Assembly (NCBI RefSeq): GCF_030730905.1
Contig: NZ_JAVAMP010000005.1
Coordinates: 62,001-126,000, forward strand
Reading direction: 5' to 3'
DNA length: 64,000 nucleotides
Origin: Chengkuizengella axinellae
Lineage (GTDB): Bacteria > Bacillota > Bacilli > Paenibacillales > KCTC-33759
Below are positions 34,584-43,399 of the stretch, one piece after another. A model generated the notes under the pieces. That model had not been told where the DNA came from. It saw only the letters and a program-made list of their open reading frames with translations, and did not search any database. A program made the translations under genes and the position numbers. The first letter of the stretch is position 1; each line of letters starts with the position of its first letter.

Positions 34584-37500
34584 TTAATCAGCAAGACCAG
34601 AGCCAACGATATATTGATACCAATCCGTATCATGAGCTAGATTTATAATATACGTATATTGGAAGTCAATGACATCTCCTGCACTCACGTCAGGAATTGT
34701 ATATTCCCAAATTCCATTTTGATTTACACTTTTAACATTTAATTGTCCGCCGTCATTTACTTTGTAGTGTACATCAGCAAGAACTAACGGATTTTCTGGT
34801 ACAAACTTTAATGTGACGTTATTTCCATCATGTTCAATCTCAATCGTGAAATCAGGACCTGTGATTACATTATCCCCACCTGATACCGGTGGTTCAGGTT
34901 CTGTTGGTACTTCAGGAGTCCCTCCTGTTTCGCCAGAGCCAACGATATATTGATACCACTCCGTATCATGAGCTAGATTTACAATGTAAGTGTATTGAAA
35001 ATCAATGACATCTCCTGTGCTTACCCCTGGAATTGTATATTCCCAAATTCCATTATTATTTTCACTTCTAACATTTAATTGTCCACCATTATTTACTTTG
35101 TAGTGTACATCAGCAAGAACTAACGGATTTTCTGGTACGAATTTCAAGGTGACACTATCACCATTGTCCACAATTTCAATCGTGAATTCAGGTTCAACTA
35201 TAACATTTCCATCTCCAGGTACTGGAGCTGCATCCGTTGTCACAGCTAACACATTGCTAGCAGCAGACTCATTTCCTGCTAAATCTTTTGCTTTAACTTC
35301 AAACGTATATGCTGTATTCTCTGTTAATCCTATAATTTGATATGAAGTTGCAGTTGTACTGTTCACATAGACTCCATTTTGATACACATCATACCCAACA
35401 ACACCAACATTGTCTGTAGCTGCTGTCCAAGCTAAGTCCACGGTCGTTTCATCTTTTGCTGTAAAGATTAAATCTGCTGGCGCAATTGGCGCTATTGTAT
35501 CTGTTGGGTCAGGATTGCTTACTAAACCAGTACCTACTTCATACCCATACCAAGCTGTATCTTCAAATAATCCATTTTTTACATAAGTGTAATAAAATTC
35601 AATATGATTGCCTTCACTAACTGCTGGAATTGTAAATTCCCAAGTCCCATTGTTATTTATAGTTGGTACATTTTGTTGTACACCATCGTTAATGACATAT
35701 CTCAAATCTACTAAATTACTACTTTCTGTTGGTGTGAATGACAATGTTACTTCTGTGCCTTCGTCAATAATCTCAACCACAAAATCCGTTTCTATGATTG
35801 TTATAGACTCTCCACCAGCTGGAGTTGCTTCGGTTGTTACAGTTAAACCATTACTTGCAGCAGATTCATTGCCTGCTCTATCCTTTGCAACAACTGTGAA
35901 TGTATGTGTGCTTTCTGCGATTAAACCAGTTACTTCATAACTTGTTCTTGTTGTACTGTTTAACAAACTTCCATTCTGATATACATCATATGCTGTTATA
36001 CCTACATTATCTGTTCCTGCTGTCCAAGTTAGTTCTACCGTAGTTTCGCTCACATTAGCAGCAGTTAAGTTAGTTGGTGCCGTTGGCTCTTCTGTATCAG
36101 GTACTGGTGGTTCTCCACCACTTGGGGGCGTATTTGAGCAATTTCCTCCTGGACTAACCGCTGTTTCTTGAGCCATAGCATTAGCTGGAACTATTAATTC
36201 ATAACAATCTGAGAATGTAACTGTAATATCCAAATCTGATGCGTTATATGCTACATACGTATTTACACCATTTTTGTTGAATACAGAATATAGAGGTGTA
36301 TTTGCAGTCACATCAAAATTAGGTAATCCATATACATCTAATGATCTAATCCATTGGTACGTATGTGCTCTAGACTCTCCAAATTCAACACCAACAGCTG
36401 GATCAATCTCCGTGTCCTCATCCTTCCATAATGTTAGCGCTTCTGCGGGATTACTAAGTGCATAATAAGAAACTAAAATATCCTGCCAGGCATCGGTATT
36501 ATCTAATCCCGCCCAACCATACTGTTCTTTTTTCTGCAAATAATTAGGGAACTCATCATACGTATTGTTGTAGTTTAATGCAACATAATCTGGATCTGTC
36601 CCCAAATAAAGTGAAGCCGGAGTAATTGGTAGTATTTGAATACCATGTGCCTCTACTGGGTTTTCTGTCCACCATGTCGTATGATTGTATTTACCACCCC
36701 AAACCATAACTACATCGTCATTTGAGTATTCTGGTTCTAAAACATCTCCATAAATATCAAACCAATAATTGTTAATTGCTTCTCTTTCAGTTGTATACAT
36801 ATAAATTCCAGCATCTCTTATCTCGTCGTTTCCTGTTGCCTCACCCCATAATATCAAGGAAGCCCATGCATTCATTGCTTCTGAAGAGGACTCGTGATTA
36901 TTACCACCGTATCTCCAATCATCAGCATCAATAAATCCAGGTCCGTTAGCCCAAGAATGACCAGCATATGGATCAAAGTTTCTTAAAAATGGGTATTTAG
37001 TTGAATCTCTATCCGTTGTTGCAATATCTCCAACTAGTTCATTCACCATGCCTCCCCATTGATCTTCTTGGTCCCAAGCATCCACAGTATTTGGTTCTTG
37101 TAGAGCAACTTGTGCAGCTGCATAAATCCAATATCCCCAGTGGAAGTGGTGATCATTGAGTTCAGTATCTGAAAAATAACTTGCGCTATAACCAATTAAA
37201 GTCTTCCAATGATCATCATAATAAAAATAATTATCATCTACAGGTTGTCCTGCTTCGTTATATTTGGTAGGGGTGAACCACCATTCCATCGTATTTTTCA
37301 TAGACTCTACAAAAGCATCCGTTTTTTCATCATCATTTAATTGAGCCGTAATCGGTGCAAGATTGGATACTCGTCCAAGGTTTTTACCCATCCAATACGT
37401 ATCGTATCCACCATTACCTTGATCAGCACCTGCATTTATGAACGGAGGGTTTAATCCCATTCCATAATCAAAGTATTCTGTAACGTAATCTTCTAATTTA

Positions 37501-38618
37501 GTAATATCCTCAGAATCCGTTAATGCTGGCATCCAAGGTAAAATACCATTAAACACATATTGTGTACTGAAGCCATTCCCAGTAATCGCTTTCATCGTTC
37601 CTCGAATTGTATTGTAAGAATATAAATAAGTTGACTCAGATATTAATGGATTGTATCTCCACTGATGAGGGTACAGTGCAGTAACAGTTTCAGTATTTGT
37701 TCCTTCCATTGGTGTCGTTTCAATAATATAGTCGGTAGTTAAAGTGCTGCTCGCTTCATCATAATTCCAATCTACTCTTGTGTCTGTAATAAAAGCAAAA
37801 GCACGATCCTTATAAAGATTAAACGCATTTATACTTCCCTCAGGCAGCCCTGCTACAGTAAAAAAGTCTTTACCTGTTGGTAAATCAGCGATCACTTCGT
37901 TACCATTATTAGTCCAGGTTGTACCTGTTGGAGCATATAAACCATAATAGTTAGTTTGGCCATTATTATTAACAGAAATTTGAATTGAAGAACCATCTTG
38001 ATGAAGTATAGTTGTAGGCAAGTTAAATTTCACCTTAGGCTCTGCACCTTCAAATGTAAAATACGCAAATGGGCTTCCATGTGCAATGGTTGCTTTCATA
38101 TTTTTGCTACCGTCACCGCTGGCCATTAAGATATCAGCCGACCAATCATCAAGCTTGTCCGCTTTTGCATCAGCAGGTGAAAAAGTAGTTGCTTGAACCT
38201 CTAAATCAATTTGTCCTGGACGGTGCTCTCTTTCCAATTCATTTTCACCATCTAATAATGTTTTCACTGTTTTAGGAGGGTTGCTGATTTCAAACCCAGT
38301 TGGTGTAGCTTGGAACGAAAGTGGATGAGCATATAAAGCGCCTGAATATTGGTGCCATAATACTGAAGTTAACCAGTCATTCGTAGGCAAAGGTTTTCCA
38401 TCAAAATTGCTTGTAGTATAATCTTCTGCTGGTGGAGATTTTCTTGGACCTAGTACCCAATTATATAACTGATTCCCTTTTTGAACTGTCGAATAACCGC
38501 CTTCACCAACTGCTACATCATCTTCAGTAATGTCCGCAATAGCAAAATTAGCAGGAATTAAAGCTGTAAATATCAGTGTAAGCGTTGTCATAATAGATAA
38601 AAATTTGATCTTATTCAA
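34584..38618 (-). CDS. Secreted GH81 endo-beta-1,3-glucanase with FN3 and CBM56-like modules
   Basis: 1344 residues with a signal peptide ending around 28 (ANFAIA). GH81 domain ~35-800 with D489 in LNDHHFHWGYW and E576/E580 in NNHESSSEAMNAW. After it come FN3 (~870), a CBM56-like module, a second FN3, then two nearly identical CBM56-like modules at the C-terminus (each with TLKFVPENPLVLADVHYKV and WYQYIVGSG). The last two look like a recent tandem duplication. It shares the family, but only moderate sequence, with the downstream GH81. Expected to be secreted and act on beta-1,3-glucans. Upstream cre-like sites suggest carbon catabolite control. Confidence 0.9.
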   Translation of the reverse strand: MNKIKFLSIMTTLTLIFTALIPANFAIADITEDDVAVGEGGYSTVQKGNQLYNWVLGPRKSPPAEDYTTSNFDGKPLPTNDWLTSVLWHQYSGALYAHPLSFQATPTGFEISNPPKTVKTLLDGENELEREHRPGQIDLEVQATTFSPADAKADKLDDWSADILMASGDGSKNMKATIAHGSPFAYFTFEGAEPKVKFNLPTTILHQDGSSIQISVNNNGQTNYYGLYAPTGTTWTNNGNEVIADLPTGKDFFTVAGLPEGSINAFNLYKDRAFAFITDTRVDWNYDEASSTLTTDYIIETTPMEGTNTETVTALYPHQWRYNPLISESTYLYSYNTIRGTMKAITGNGFSTQYVFNGILPWMPALTDSEDITKLEDYVTEYFDYGMGLNPPFINAGADQGNGGYDTYWMGKNLGRVSNLAPITAQLNDDEKTDAFVESMKNTMEWWFTPTKYNEAGQPVDDNYFYYDDHWKTLIGYSASYFSDTELNDHHFHWGYWIYAAAQVALQEPNTVDAWDQEDQWGGMVNELVGDIATTDRDSTKYPFLRNFDPYAGHSWANGPGFIDADDWRYGGNNHESSSEAMNAWASLILWGEATGNDEIRDAGIYMYTTEREAINNYWFDIYGDVLEPEYSNDDVVMVWGGKYNHTTWWTENPVEAHGIQILPITPASLYLGTDPDYVALNYNNTYDEFPNYLQKKEQYGWAGLDNTDAWQDILVSYYALSNPAEALTLWKDEDTEIDPAVGVEFGESRAHTYQWIRSLDVYGLPNFDVTANTPLYSVFNKNGVNTYVAYNASDLDITVTFSDCYELIVPANAMAQETAVSPGGNCSNTPPSGGEPPVPDTEEPTAPTNLTAANVSETTVELTWTAGTDNVGITAYDVYQNGSLLNSTTRTSYEVTGLIAESTHTFTVVAKDRAGNESAASNGLTVTTEATPAGGESITIIETDFVVEIIDEGTEVTLSFTPTESSNLVDLRYVINDGVQQNVPTINNNGTWEFTIPAVSEGNHIEFYYTYVKNGLFEDTAWYGYEVGTGLVSNPDPTDTIAPIAPADLIFTAKDETTVDLAWTAATDNVGVVGYDVYQNGVYVNSTTATSYQIIGLTENTAYTFEVKAKDLAGNESAASNVLAVTTDAAPVPGDGNVIVEPEFTIEIVDNGDSVTLKFVPENPLVLADVHYKVNNGGQLNVRSENNNGIWEYTIPGVSTGDVIDFQYTYIVNLAHDTEWYQYIVGSGETGGTPEVPTEPEPPVSGGDNVITGPDFTIEIEHDGNNVTLKFVPENPLVLADVHYKVNDGGQLNVKSVNQNGIWEYTIPDVSAGDVIDFQYTYIINLAHDTDWYQYIVGSGLAD

Positions 38619-38707
38619 TGTACAAACACCCCTCTTTTTTTCTAGTACTTACTAATTAAAAATATAAATCTTTCTCCACCTAGTAATTCATTGCTGCATT
38701 AGTATAT

Positions 38708-38721
38708 TGAAACCGATTTCA
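38708..38721. promoter_or_regulatory. cre-like site (CcpA or LacI-family operator) 1
   Basis: TGAAACCGATTTCA fits the B. subtilis cre consensus TGWNANCGNTNWCA at every fixed position and is palindromic. It is 90 bp upstream of the GH81 start at 38618. Confidence 0.65.
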
Positions 38722-38743
38722 AAATACAGGAATTAAAGAAGAT

Positions 38744-38757
38744 TGAAATCGATTCCA
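38744..38757. promoter_or_regulatory. cre-like site 2
   Basis: TGAAATCGATTCCA differs from the cre consensus at one position. It is 36 bp from site 1, centre to centre. A dedicated LacI-family glucan regulator is an alternative to CcpA. Confidence 0.55.
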
Positions 38758-38792
38758 ATATTTACATGCCATTAAATCATCTCCTCTCATAT

Positions 38793-38824
38793 TTAGTTAA
38801 CCAAGTTATGTGTAGCTAACATAA
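38793..38824 (-). promoter_or_regulatory. BirA-box-like motif upstream of the GH81 operon
   Basis: TTAGTTAACC and GCTAACATAA face each other like a BirA operator, but the spacing is shorter (11 bases between 9-bp half-sites) and one arm is degenerate. On the leftward strand it is preceded by TTAATATAGTA, as upstream of bioB (41970-41980). Perhaps a relict or paralogous operator. Confidence 0.35.
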
Positions 38825-38898
38825 GTTTATACTATATTAATCCGCTTTGTAAATAGGGAATTTGACATGTTTTGATGAATTTTGTCGATTGGTGTCTA

Positions 38899-39618
38899 TT
38901 ATTCATTTAAAAATTGATTTACTTGATAGATAAATTGTTTTTTATCATATAGAAATGGAACATGCCCATTTCCTATTAGTAATGTTCTATCTGATACTAG
39001 TTCATCCGGAAAACCGGAGGGACATATTGGATCCTTTTGTCCATGAATCCATAGTAATGGAAACTCACTCTCATCGTTATTAAATTCAATCCAGTTAGAC
39101 GTGAGATCTGTGTTCATTAGATAATTAAGACCTGCTTCTAATCCGTTTAAGCTGAACTCTGTCTTTTCACTATATAATAATTGACTTGTCTGTGCGGTTG
39201 CTTCAAAAGATTGAAAAACAAGCTTTTTAAATTGAAGAATCGTTTCTTCAGGGTCTATCAACAGCTGCTTTTTCATACGTTTAACAATTCTTTCGGACCA
39301 TCCTTTTGTTCGATCTTGATTTGTAAATTTTAAAGTCGAAGAAATGACAATAAGAGATTTAATATTAAATTTTTCTCTCTTCTTTTGCTCAAATACAGAT
39401 TCTAATGCTAACATGCCTCCCATTGACCAGCCTATTAACGTCCATTCACCAGGTGAATCTAGCAGCTTTTTTTCTATCGCTAAATAAAAGTCCTCAATAT
39501 TCAGACACTCTCCAAAGTGTACTAAATGATGCTCGTAATCTGGTAAATCTTCTATTACTTCTGACCAAATTTGGGTGGACATTCCCCAACCATATATCCA
39601 CAGACATTTTCTAGACAT
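38899..39618 (-). CDS. bioH: BioH-type pimeloyl-ACP methyl ester esterase
   Basis: 239 residues. WIYGWGMSTQIW at the N-terminus, the nucleophile GWSMGG near 84, the acid in HGQKDPICP near 194, and the histidine in GNGHVPF near 215. This is the BioH-like carboxylesterase pattern. It follows bioF by 15 bp in a bioB-bioF unit, so it likely removes the methyl group from pimeloyl-ACP methyl ester to end pimelate synthesis. bioC and bioA are not in the window. The family resemblance alone would allow another hydrolase. Confidence 0.75.
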   Translation of the reverse strand: MSRKCLWIYGWGMSTQIWSEVIEDLPDYEHHLVHFGECLNIEDFYLAIEKKLLDSPGEWTLIGWSMGGMLALESVFEQKKREKFNIKSLIVISSTLKFTNQDRTKGWSERIVKRMKKQLLIDPEETILQFKKLVFQSFEATAQTSQLLYSEKTEFSLNGLEAGLNYLMNTDLTSNWIEFNNDESEFPLLWIHGQKDPICPSGFPDELVSDRTLLIGNGHVPFLYDKKQFIYQVNQFLNE

Positions 39619-39633
39619 ATATTGTTCCCTCTT

Positions 39634-40836
39634 TTATAACGTGATCTTTAATTGTTGCCCAATTTCACCTATGTGGACTAGTGCTTCTTTCAAATCTACT
39701 TCTTGATGTATACTCATGATTGTAAATCTTATTCTTGCAGTACCTTCTGGAACAGTAGGCGGTCGTACAGCGAGAGCAGCTACTCCTTTTTCTTGCAGAT
39801 GATTACTAAAATTCAGCGTTTCTTTATTGTCACCAACTATTATAGGTATAATTTGCGATTCACTTTCACCTGTATTAAACCCTCTAAATTGAAGCTCCTT
39901 TTTAAACCAAGCCGATTTTTCCAATAACGATTTTTGTCTCCAGCTCTCATTCTGAACCCGCAGCCAGTTTTGCAGGATAACAGCAATATTGATCGGTGGA
40001 AGTGCGGTTGTAAAGATAAAACTCCTTGCTTTATTCATTAAATATTGGATTAAAATGGAGTCCCCAGCAATATAAGCCCCGTAACAACCATAAGCTTTGC
40101 TAAATGTACCCATTTGAATATCAACTTCATTTGATAACCCTAAGGAATGTACTAATCCTTGTCCTTGTGCTCCATAGATACCACCGCTATGTGCTTCATC
40201 CACCATAAGCATTGCACCGTATCTATTTTTCAATTCTACTAATTTTTCTAATGGTGCGATGCTACCATCCATACTAAATATGGAATCCGTGACGATTAAT
40301 TTTCTCTGATTCGAATCTGCATTCTTCAACAAATACTCCAAATGCTCAATATCTCTATGTTTATACCGTTTGTGCTCAGCCCTGCTTAAAATGATGCCAT
40401 CCACTATGCTTGCATGATTTAAACGATCGCTTAATACAAGATCCTTTCTTCCAATCAAAGCAGAAATAACCCCAAGGTTTGCCATATAACCGCTGCTGAA
40501 CACTAAACAATCTTCTGTCCCTTTATACGAAGCAAATTGCTTTTCAAACTCTCTGTAAATGGGATCATTACCGACAATCAATCTAGATGCCGTTGAACCA
40601 AAACGAAGAGAAGAAGAGATTGGCTCTTCTTCCTTCATGAACTGATATCTTTTATTTTCATTCAAGCTCTCGCTTAAACCTAAATAGTCATTTGAAGCTA
40701 AATTCAACATTTTTTTGCCGCCACGCAATACCCACCCATTTTCCAATAAAGAGGTATCATGCAACGTTCTAAGCTGTGATTTTTCTTTTAGTGATTGTAA
40801 TTCCTCTTCCATCCATTTCCATTTTCCATGAACCAT
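39634..40836 (-). CDS. bioF: 8-amino-7-oxononanoate synthase
   Basis: About 400 residues of the PLP-dependent alpha-oxoamine synthase family. The PLP lysine is in MGTFSKAYGCYGAYIAG near 238; DEAHSGGIYG near 210 is the cofactor-binding aspartate motif. It condenses pimeloyl-ACP/CoA with L-alanine. The ATG at 40836 overlaps the TAA stop of bioB (TAATG), which suggests translational coupling; an upstream in-frame ATG at 40848 lies inside bioB. Confidence 0.92.
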   Translation of the reverse strand: MVHGKWKWMEEELQSLKEKSQLRTLHDTSLLENGWVLRGGKKMLNLASNDYLGLSESLNENKRYQFMKEEEPISSSLRFGSTASRLIVGNDPIYREFEKQFASYKGTEDCLVFSSGYMANLGVISALIGRKDLVLSDRLNHASIVDGIILSRAEHKRYKHRDIEHLEYLLKNADSNQRKLIVTDSIFSMDGSIAPLEKLVELKNRYGAMLMVDEAHSGGIYGAQGQGLVHSLGLSNEVDIQMGTFSKAYGCYGAYIAGDSILIQYLMNKARSFIFTTALPPINIAVILQNWLRVQNESWRQKSLLEKSAWFKKELQFRGFNTGESESQIIPIIVGDNKETLNFSNHLQEKGVAALAVRPPTVPEGTARIRFTIMSIHQEVDLKEALVHIGEIGQQLKITL

Positions 40837-41828
40837 TATAAAGCACATTCCTCTACTTCAAACCCTAGATCTTCAATCATTTTATGGTCTGCTGTTGCTG
40901 CTTGACCTTCTGTTGTTAGGTAGTCTCCAACAAAAATAGAATTTGCTGCATACAATCCAAGCGCCTGCAATGATTTTAAATTCACTTCACGTCCACCAGA
41001 AACACGAATTTCTTTAGTTGGGTTAATAAAGCGGAATAAAGCTAATACTTTTAAGCACTTTCTAGGGTTCAACTCATCCATGTTTTCCAAAGGTGTTCCT
41101 TTAATAGCATTCAAAAAGTTTACAGGGATAGAATCTGCATCTAATTCACGTAATGCATAGGCCGTTTCAACAATCTCCTGATTGGATTCTCCCATTCCAA
41201 CAATACAACCAGAGCATGGGGACATGCCAGACTTTTTTACTTGTTCAACAGTTTCCACACGATCATCATATGTATGTGTTGAAGTAATGTTGGCATAATT
41301 GGATTTACTAGTATTTAAATTATGATTGTAACGATCTACACCTGCATCTTTCAATCGTTCTGCTTGCTCATCAGATAAAATACCTAAACAAGCACAAATT
41401 TTCATAGGCATCAAATCTTTAATTTCTTTGACAGCATCGATCACTTCATCTAATTCTTTGCCTGATGGACCTCTTCCGCTAGCTACAATACAATATGTAC
41501 CTACCTTCATCTCCATCGCTTTTTTGGCTCCATCTACCAATGTATCTTTCTCTAATAGAGAGTATTTTTCAACGGGAGCTTCAGAAACGATAGATTGAGA
41601 ACAATACCCGCAATCCTCAGGGCATAATCCGCTTTTCGCATTTATAATTAGATTCAATTTCACTTTTTTACCGTAATAGTGTTTTCTAACTTGGAACGCG
41701 GCATTCATAATAGACAACAACTCGTCATCATCCGCTTCTAACACAGATAATCCTTCCTCAAGTGTAAGCAGTTCACCCTTTATTGCTTTTTCAGCATATT
41801 CGTTCCAATTGCGAGTGGTTGTAATCAT
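40836..41828 (-). CDS. bioB: Biotin synthase
   Basis: 330 residues. The radical-SAM cluster motif is CPEDCGYCSQ near 61, with the [2Fe-2S] ligands further on (ICACLGIL; PCSGCIVGMGE) and IRVSGGREVNL near the end. It inserts sulfur into dethiobiotin. AGGAGGAA at spacing 7 sets the ATG at 41828; the upstream in-frame ATG at 41855 lies before that site. A BirA box lies at 41924-41957. Confidence 0.95.
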   Translation of the reverse strand: MITTTRNWNEYAEKAIKGELLTLEEGLSVLEADDDELLSIMNAAFQVRKHYYGKKVKLNLIINAKSGLCPEDCGYCSQSIVSEAPVEKYSLLEKDTLVDGAKKAMEMKVGTYCIVASGRGPSGKELDEVIDAVKEIKDLMPMKICACLGILSDEQAERLKDAGVDRYNHNLNTSKSNYANITSTHTYDDRVETVEQVKKSGMSPCSGCIVGMGESNQEIVETAYALRELDADSIPVNFLNAIKGTPLENMDELNPRKCLKVLALFRFINPTKEIRVSGGREVNLKSLQALGLYAANSIFVGDYLTTEGQAATADHKMIEDLGFEVEECAL

Positions 41829-41923
41829 TAATAATTCCTCCTGAATCCTTCTCATTTTAATTCATAATCTAAAATTTTAAGTAGTATATGTTAGTTCAAA
41901 TCTACTAATATTATATGCATCAT

Positions 41924-41957
41924 TTGTTAACTAATGTGTCGCTGTAAAAGTTAACAA
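41924..41957 (-). promoter_or_regulatory. BirA operator of bioB-bioF-bioH
   Basis: TTGTTAACT-N16-AGTTAACAA, the bipartite BirA box. A TACAAT -10 lies just upstream on the leftward strand, so bound BirA-biotinyl-AMP would cover the transcription start. Confidence 0.85.
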
Positions 41958-42018
41958 TTCGATTGTACTATATTAACCTGCATCTTAAAATACTTATTTT
42001 TCCTCAAGTAAGATATTA

Positions 42019-42480
42019 CTACTGCAGTTTCTTCTTTAATTTCAATGACGTACCTTTAAAACCCTCTCTGCGATAAAAGGAAATGGTTCTCGCTGAGCTT
42101 TCTTGATTAGGAGTGGCCACTTCTAAACGAGCCCATCCATTTTCTTTACCATACTTCTCTGCTTCATTCAATAATTGTAAACCTACAGCTTGTGAGCGAA
42201 ATTCAGGCATTATATATAACTCTTGAATAATCCCAATCTTTCCACCTGCGTATAAAGAAGTTGTTTCCATTAACGTGATGATTCCAATGGGTAATCCGGT
42301 GAGGTCACTTGCAATGAAAGCTGCATACTTCCCTTCATCAAAAAAACGCTTGCAAAGCGAAATAGTTGATTTCTTAGCTATGGGGAGCTTTTCCCCAAGC
42401 TCTATCAGAAGAGACTCGACAAGGTCTACAACAATCTCAGCCTCGTCTCTTACTGCCTTTCGAATTGAAATTGCACTCAT
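42019..42480 (-). CDS. GNAT N-acetyltransferase within the biotin cluster
   Basis: 153 residues. GIIQELYIMPEFRSQAVGLQLL is the acetyl-CoA-binding strand and loop (R-S-Q-A-V-G), and SSARTISFYRREGFKG gives the C-terminal GNAT end. It begins 30 bp after bioD in the same direction and is therefore in the BirA-controlled bioD transcript. The substrate is unknown; no link to biotin is established. Confidence 0.75.
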   Translation of the reverse strand: MSAISIRKAVRDEAEIVVDLVESLLIELGEKLPIAKKSTISLCKRFFDEGKYAAFIASDLTGLPIGIITLMETTSLYAGGKIGIIQELYIMPEFRSQAVGLQLLNEAEKYGKENGWARLEVATPNQESSARTISFYRREGFKGTSLKLKKKLQ

Positions 42481-42510
42481 TTTGTTCTCCTTTATTTGTT
42501 ATCATCTTTA

Positions 42511-43230
42511 CTAAAACAGGAGTTTTAAATCTAGATGCTTTTCAATGAGATTCATCCATTGTTGACGTCTTGCGGTCCAGTCAATCCCTTGTTCGTTCTC
42601 AAAATCTAACCAAGGTAGCTTTCCAAGAACAGGAACCCTTCCAAAATTTTCAATCATCGTGATATTTTCTTTAAGAGCTGGGTCATTCCCATTCAGATAG
42701 CCGTTTAAAATCACTCCTTTAACCTCAAGCCCCATAGTCCGAGCATAGCTTATAGAAAGGCAGGTATGGTTTACCGTACCTAAGCCCGCTCTTGCTACAA
42801 TAATAAGAGGAAGCTTTAATTCACTAGCTAAATCAGCTATCGTTTTGTTCTCAGCAATGGGTACAATTAATCCACCTGCTCCTTCAGTGATAAGAAAATC
42901 ACTGTTTTCAAGACGTTTGAGACCCTCTTCAACTAATACTGAAAAATCAATCTCCTTACCTTCTCGTTTTGCAGCGACCCATGGTGCTAGAGGCTTAGGA
43001 AACGTATAGGTAGCGATATCTTTTTCTTGCTGATCCAATCCACTTCCATGTAGAAGTCGATAACTATCTGCATTTGGATCACCTATAATGACTCCAGATT
43101 GAACGGGTTTCCACAAATTCACATTTTCATGTTCAGATTTGCTTTTAATAAAAGCTGCCAATGCGGCTGCAACCTCCGTTTTCCCTACGTCTGTATCTGT
43201 GGCTGTAATAAATAATCCTTTATTGTTCAT
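42511..43230 (-). CDS. bioD: Dethiobiotin synthetase
   Basis: 239 residues. The P-loop ATDTDVGKTEV is at the start, then KPVQSG near 42 and EGAGGLIVPI near 118. It makes dethiobiotin from diaminopelargonate, CO2 and ATP. First gene of a leftward transcript with its own BirA box 35 bp upstream; a GNAT gene follows. Confidence 0.93.
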   Translation of the reverse strand: MNNKGLFITATDTDVGKTEVAAALAAFIKSKSEHENVNLWKPVQSGVIIGDPNADSYRLLHGSGLDQQEKDIATYTFPKPLAPWVAAKREGKEIDFSVLVEEGLKRLENSDFLITEGAGGLIVPIAENKTIADLASELKLPLIIVARAGLGTVNHTCLSISYARTMGLEVKGVILNGYLNGNDPALKENITMIENFGRVPVLGKLPWLDFENEQGIDWTARRQQWMNLIEKHLDLKLLF

Positions 43231-43264
43231 TTTATGTACACCTTTATATTAAATATGTTTTTAA

Positions 43265-43298
43265 TTGTTAACCTCACTTATTATTTTATAGTTAACAA
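43265..43298 (-). promoter_or_regulatory. BirA operator of bioD
   Basis: TTGTTAACC-N16-AGTTAACAA, with the half-site spacing identical to that of the bioB operator. Confidence 0.88.
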
Positions 43299-43399
43299 TT
43301 AAACTAGATTGATTGTACTATATAATAGTTTTATGAACAATAGGAGAACAAAAAACCACTAACAAAAATAATGTCAGTGATTTCTTCACATCATAATAC

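Noticed and set aside
34584-36150. Near-identical CBM repeats as an assembly error
   Set aside because: The copies differ at several residues (NNGGQLNVRS vs NDGGQLNVKS), so they are diverged duplicates.
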